7,504 bases of DNA from Erysipelotrichaceae bacterium (lineage in GTDB: Bacteria; Bacillota_I; Bacilli_A; Erysipelotrichales; Coprobacillaceae), in the NCBI GenBank assembly GCA_021202205.1, contig JAJQDJ010000021.1, positions 1-7,504 on the forward strand, read 5' to 3'. This document shows, in pieces, positions 5,769 through 7,504 of the stretch (its first letter is position 1; the number at the start of each line of letters is the position of its first letter). Below the pieces are notes generated by a model that did not search any database, was not told the origin of the DNA, and saw nothing but the letters and a program-made list of their open reading frames with translations. The translations under genes were made by a program, and so were the position numbers.

Positions 5769-6977
5769 ATGAATCAGTCAAATAATTTAAGTGCCAAGTA
5801 TATGGCTTCACAAGTATGTTTCTTTGGTGCTTTTGCAGCTATGATGGGATATGCCTCAGTATTTTTATTAAATAAAGGGTTTAATAATTCTACTATTGGT
5901 ATTCTATTATCATTAATTAGTGTTATATCAGTTTTCTTACAACCTACGATTGCTGCTTTTGCAGATCAGCATAAAGAAATTGAAATCAGAAAGATTATTA
6001 CTTCTATATTAGTTATTGCAATTATTGGTTCAGCATTATTAATTGTTGCACCTGCTAATCAAGTATTAATTTTTGCTTTAGTAACTATTACTTTTACTTT
6101 AGTAACTTCTATTTCACCATTAATGAATACCTTGGCTTTTGTTTTTGAAAAGTATGGTATTAAGATTAATTATGGTTTAGCTAGAGGTTTGGGCTCAGTA
6201 TCATATGCGATTGTAGCATTAGTTTTAGGTTATGTTGTAGAGTGGTTTAATGCGGATATTTTACCTATTTTCTATGTTATTTTTACAGCTTTATTATTTA
6301 TTATTGTTAATGGGTTTGTAGTTCCTAAAGATGCTCAAGTAGTAGAGGAAGAAACACAAGAAGAAACACAAGAAGAAACTGAACAAAGTTCTTTGAGCTT
6401 GCTTCAATTTTCATTGAAATATAAGAAATTTGTTGCTTTCTTATTAGGTTTTGTTTGTGTTTATTTTGCTCATACAATTATTAATAACTATTTTATTCAA
6501 ATTATCACACCAATAGGTGGAACAGAAAGTGATATGGGAACTGCTGTATTCTTAGCTGCGATGCTAGAACTTCCTACAATGGCTTTCTATAATAAAATGA
6601 GTTATAAGATTAATGGTGGAACTTTAATTAAAATATCTATGATATTATTTATTGTAAAACATTTTATAACTTATATTGCTACTAGTATGACTTTAATTTA
6701 TGTTGCTCAAGTATGTCAAATGGGTGCTTATGCTTTATTTGTTCCTGCTTCTGTTGCATATGTGAATGATAAAATAGCTAAACAAGATATTGTTAAGGGA
6801 CAATCTTTCTTAACAACAGCTAATACTTTAGCAGGTATTTTTGCCAATCTTGTTGGTGGTGTTTTATTAGATGCTGTTGGGGTTAGTCAAGTATTATTGA
6901 TTGGTGTTATTTTAACAGTGATAGGAGCTATTGTTGTTATACTAACAACAGAGAAAATGACAACATTGAATGCATAA
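5769..6977 (+). CDS. MFS transporter, LacY/oligosaccharide-nucleoside symporter-like
   Basis: This 402-residue integral membrane protein has 12 predicted helices, at about 12-34, 42-66, 75-95, 99-121, 142-158, 164-185, 220-240, 256-273, 285-303, 306-332, 346-368 and 372-393. GLARGLGSVSYAI (136-148) resembles the R-x-x-GS motif of the LacY-like MFS branch (proton-coupled sugar or nucleoside uptake). The classic inter-helix 2-3 motif is weak (FADQHKEIEIRK). The central loop (186-215) is strongly acidic and carries a tandem EETQ repeat. AAAGGAG lies seven bases before ATG 5769. The substrate is not deducible; the cre-like operator suggests control by carbon source. The coding sequence is intact and followed directly by a terminator. 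Confidence 0.85.
   Translation: MNQSNNLSAKYMASQVCFFGAFAAMMGYASVFLLNKGFNNSTIGILLSLISVISVFLQPTIAAFADQHKEIEIRKIITSILVIAIIGSALLIVAPANQVLIFALVTITFTLVTSISPLMNTLAFVFEKYGIKINYGLARGLGSVSYAIVALVLGYVVEWFNADILPIFYVIFTALLFIIVNGFVVPKDAQVVEEETQEETQEETEQSSLSLLQFSLKYKKFVAFLLGFVCVYFAHTIINNYFIQIITPIGGTESDMGTAVFLAAMLELPTMAFYNKMSYKINGGTLIKISMILFIVKHFITYIATSMTLIYVAQVCQMGAYALFVPASVAYVNDKIAKQDIVKGQSFLTTANTLAGIFANLVGGVLLDAVGVSQVLLIGVILTVIGAIVVILTTEKMTTLNA
6348..6383 (+). repeat. Three tandem 12-bp units encoding EETQ-EETQ-EETE
   Basis: GAAGAAACACAA occurs twice exactly (6348-6359, 6360-6371), then once with two changes (6372-6383). The units encode residues 194-205 in the cytoplasmic loop between helices 6 and 7. 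Because a unit is four codons, gain or loss by slippage would keep the frame. Confidence 0.9.
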
Positions 6978-7003
6978 AAAAATTCAGGGTAACCTGAATT
7001 TTT
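6978..7003. terminator. Bidirectional terminator between the MFS gene and the MBL remnant
   Basis: AAAAATTCAGG (6978-6988) pairs with CCTGAATTTTT (6993-7003) around the loop GTAA. The flanking A and T tracts give a T tail on both strands, so the hairpin can end transcription of both converging genes, whose stops lie at 6975-6977 and 7007-7009. Confidence 0.9.
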
Positions 7004-7006
7004 ATT

Positions 7007-7470
7007 TTAATATATTATGGAAATGCATTCACCATACTTATTACTATAAATATACAATTTTCTTGTTTGGTTTGGCTCTAAAGGGGAAATATATTTATAA
7101 TTTTTTTCTTTTTTGCTTATTAAACAACATTTTATCAAGTCATTTATATATTCTTTTTGAACTAAATGATTATGATGAGAGGTTAAATAGGAGTTAAAAT
7201 TTAATTTTTGAATGGAGTAAAGTGTATTAATTAAATCATCTATAGTTAATGCATTAGGAAAATTTAAACAAATACTAGGAGATAATGTATCACCAGATAA
7301 AAATAATTTAAGTTTGGGTATAAGAATTCCAATTGAACCAGCAGTATGTCCTGGAATATGTATAATTTTCCAGAATAAATTTCCTAAATCAATAGAATCA
7401 AAATTCAATATCTTTATATTTCCCCAACCATTATATAAAAAATATTATCTTTAAAAACCTCATTTGCACC
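7007..7470 (-). pseudogene. Metallo-beta-lactamase-fold hydrolase, 5'-truncated and frameshifted
   Basis: The C-terminal half of a glyoxalase-II-like MBL hydrolase is present. It keeps the metal-ligand motifs HIPGHTAGSIGI (third His), LSGDTLSP (bridging Asp) and LTSHHNHLV (last His), and ends in an apparently complete tail (YSNKYGECISIIY). The long open frame begins after TAA 7447-7445; its only usual start is TTG 7408, without a ribosome site. Homology continues upstream as YNGWGNIKILNFDSIDLGN and then, in another frame, as GANEVFKDNIF, the segment that normally follows the HxHxDH motif. A one-base change in the six-base T run at 7442-7437 explains the shift. The HxHxDH motif and everything before it are absent: the match ends at the 24-bp repeat. 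Without these residues it cannot be an active enzyme. Confidence 0.75.
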
Positions 7471-7477
7471 GTGTGCG
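7454..7477. repeat. Right copy of the 24-bp inverted repeat
   Basis: This is the reverse complement of 40-63 with one mismatch (7462). Read on the minus strand it leads straight into the MBL remnant (GANEVF), and it coincides with that gene's 5' breakpoint. Confidence 0.8.
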
Positions 7478-7492
7478 TAAATATAGTATAAT
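7464..7492 (+). promoter_or_regulatory. Possible outward-facing promoter using the right repeat as -35
   Basis: TTGCAC (7464-7469), inside the repeat, and a perfect TATAAT (7487-7492), outside it, are exactly 17 bases apart and point out of the window. The -35 is only 3/6 to consensus. The left copy carries the same TTGCAC facing outward but has only TAAAAA at the corresponding -10. Confidence 0.4.
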
Positions 7493-7504
7493 CTAAGAGT
7501 CTAA

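Noticed and set aside
6970..7197. Plus-strand open frame of 75 codons after the transporter
   Set aside because: It starts inside the transporter, runs through the bidirectional terminator and is antisense to the MBL remnant. Its composition is that of AT-rich noise.
40..7477. Whole segment as a transposon with 24-bp terminal repeats
   Set aside because: There is no transposase, no target duplication outside the repeats, and both ends lie within ordinary genes rather than at element-specific ends.
1..7504. CRISPR array, tRNA, rRNA or riboswitch
   Set aside because: No regularly spaced repeats, tRNA cloverleaf or conserved RNA motif was seen. The intergenic gaps are short and accounted for by terminators and promoters.

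Overview
The window is AT-rich (roughly 30% G+C by eye). Its genes are low-GC Firmicutes (Bacillota) in style: strong GGAGG-type ribosome sites, hairpin-plus-T terminators, a cre-like operator and a remnant resembling the sporulation gene spoIIR. Overall gene content and codon use would suit an Erysipelotrichia/Coprobacillus-like gut anaerobe. That placement is inference, since no rRNA or marker gene is present.

Layout. (1) 40-2611, plus strand: a tightly overlapping operon of a circularly permuted ATP-grasp protein, an alpha-E (DUF403) protein and a transglutaminase-like cysteine protease. It closes with a hairpin terminator. This trio is a known conserved neighbourhood thought to make or attach small peptides. 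The ATP-grasp gene has lost its 5' end. (2) 2626-3067: a short exported SpoIIR-like gene whose expected ATG appears to have been destroyed by a one-base deletion. (3) 3112-4137, minus strand: a two-gene module, a broken Panacea/SocA-type (DUF4065) antitoxin-like gene followed by an overlapping unrecognised 119-codon gene. (4) 4273-5670: an intact M17 leucyl aminopeptidase (pepA) with its own terminator. (5) 5769-6977: a 12-helix sugar/nucleoside-type MFS transporter behind a cre/LacI-type operator. (6) 7007-7470, minus strand: a 5'-truncated, frameshifted metallo-beta-lactamase-fold hydrolase, convergent with the transporter across a bidirectional terminator.

The most unusual structure is at the edges. 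A 24-bp sequence, 23/24 identical, occurs in inverted orientation at 40-63 and 7454-7477. It sits exactly where the ATP-grasp gene (left) and the MBL hydrolase (right) lose their 5' ends. This looks like the boundary of a ~7.4-kb inversion or invertible segment. No recombinase gene is visible inside. The right copy also carries a possible outward promoter.

The accessory genes (SpoIIR-like, Panacea, MBL) each carry single-base lesions. The five main genes, about 5.1 kb, have none. This favours real gene decay over random sequencing error.
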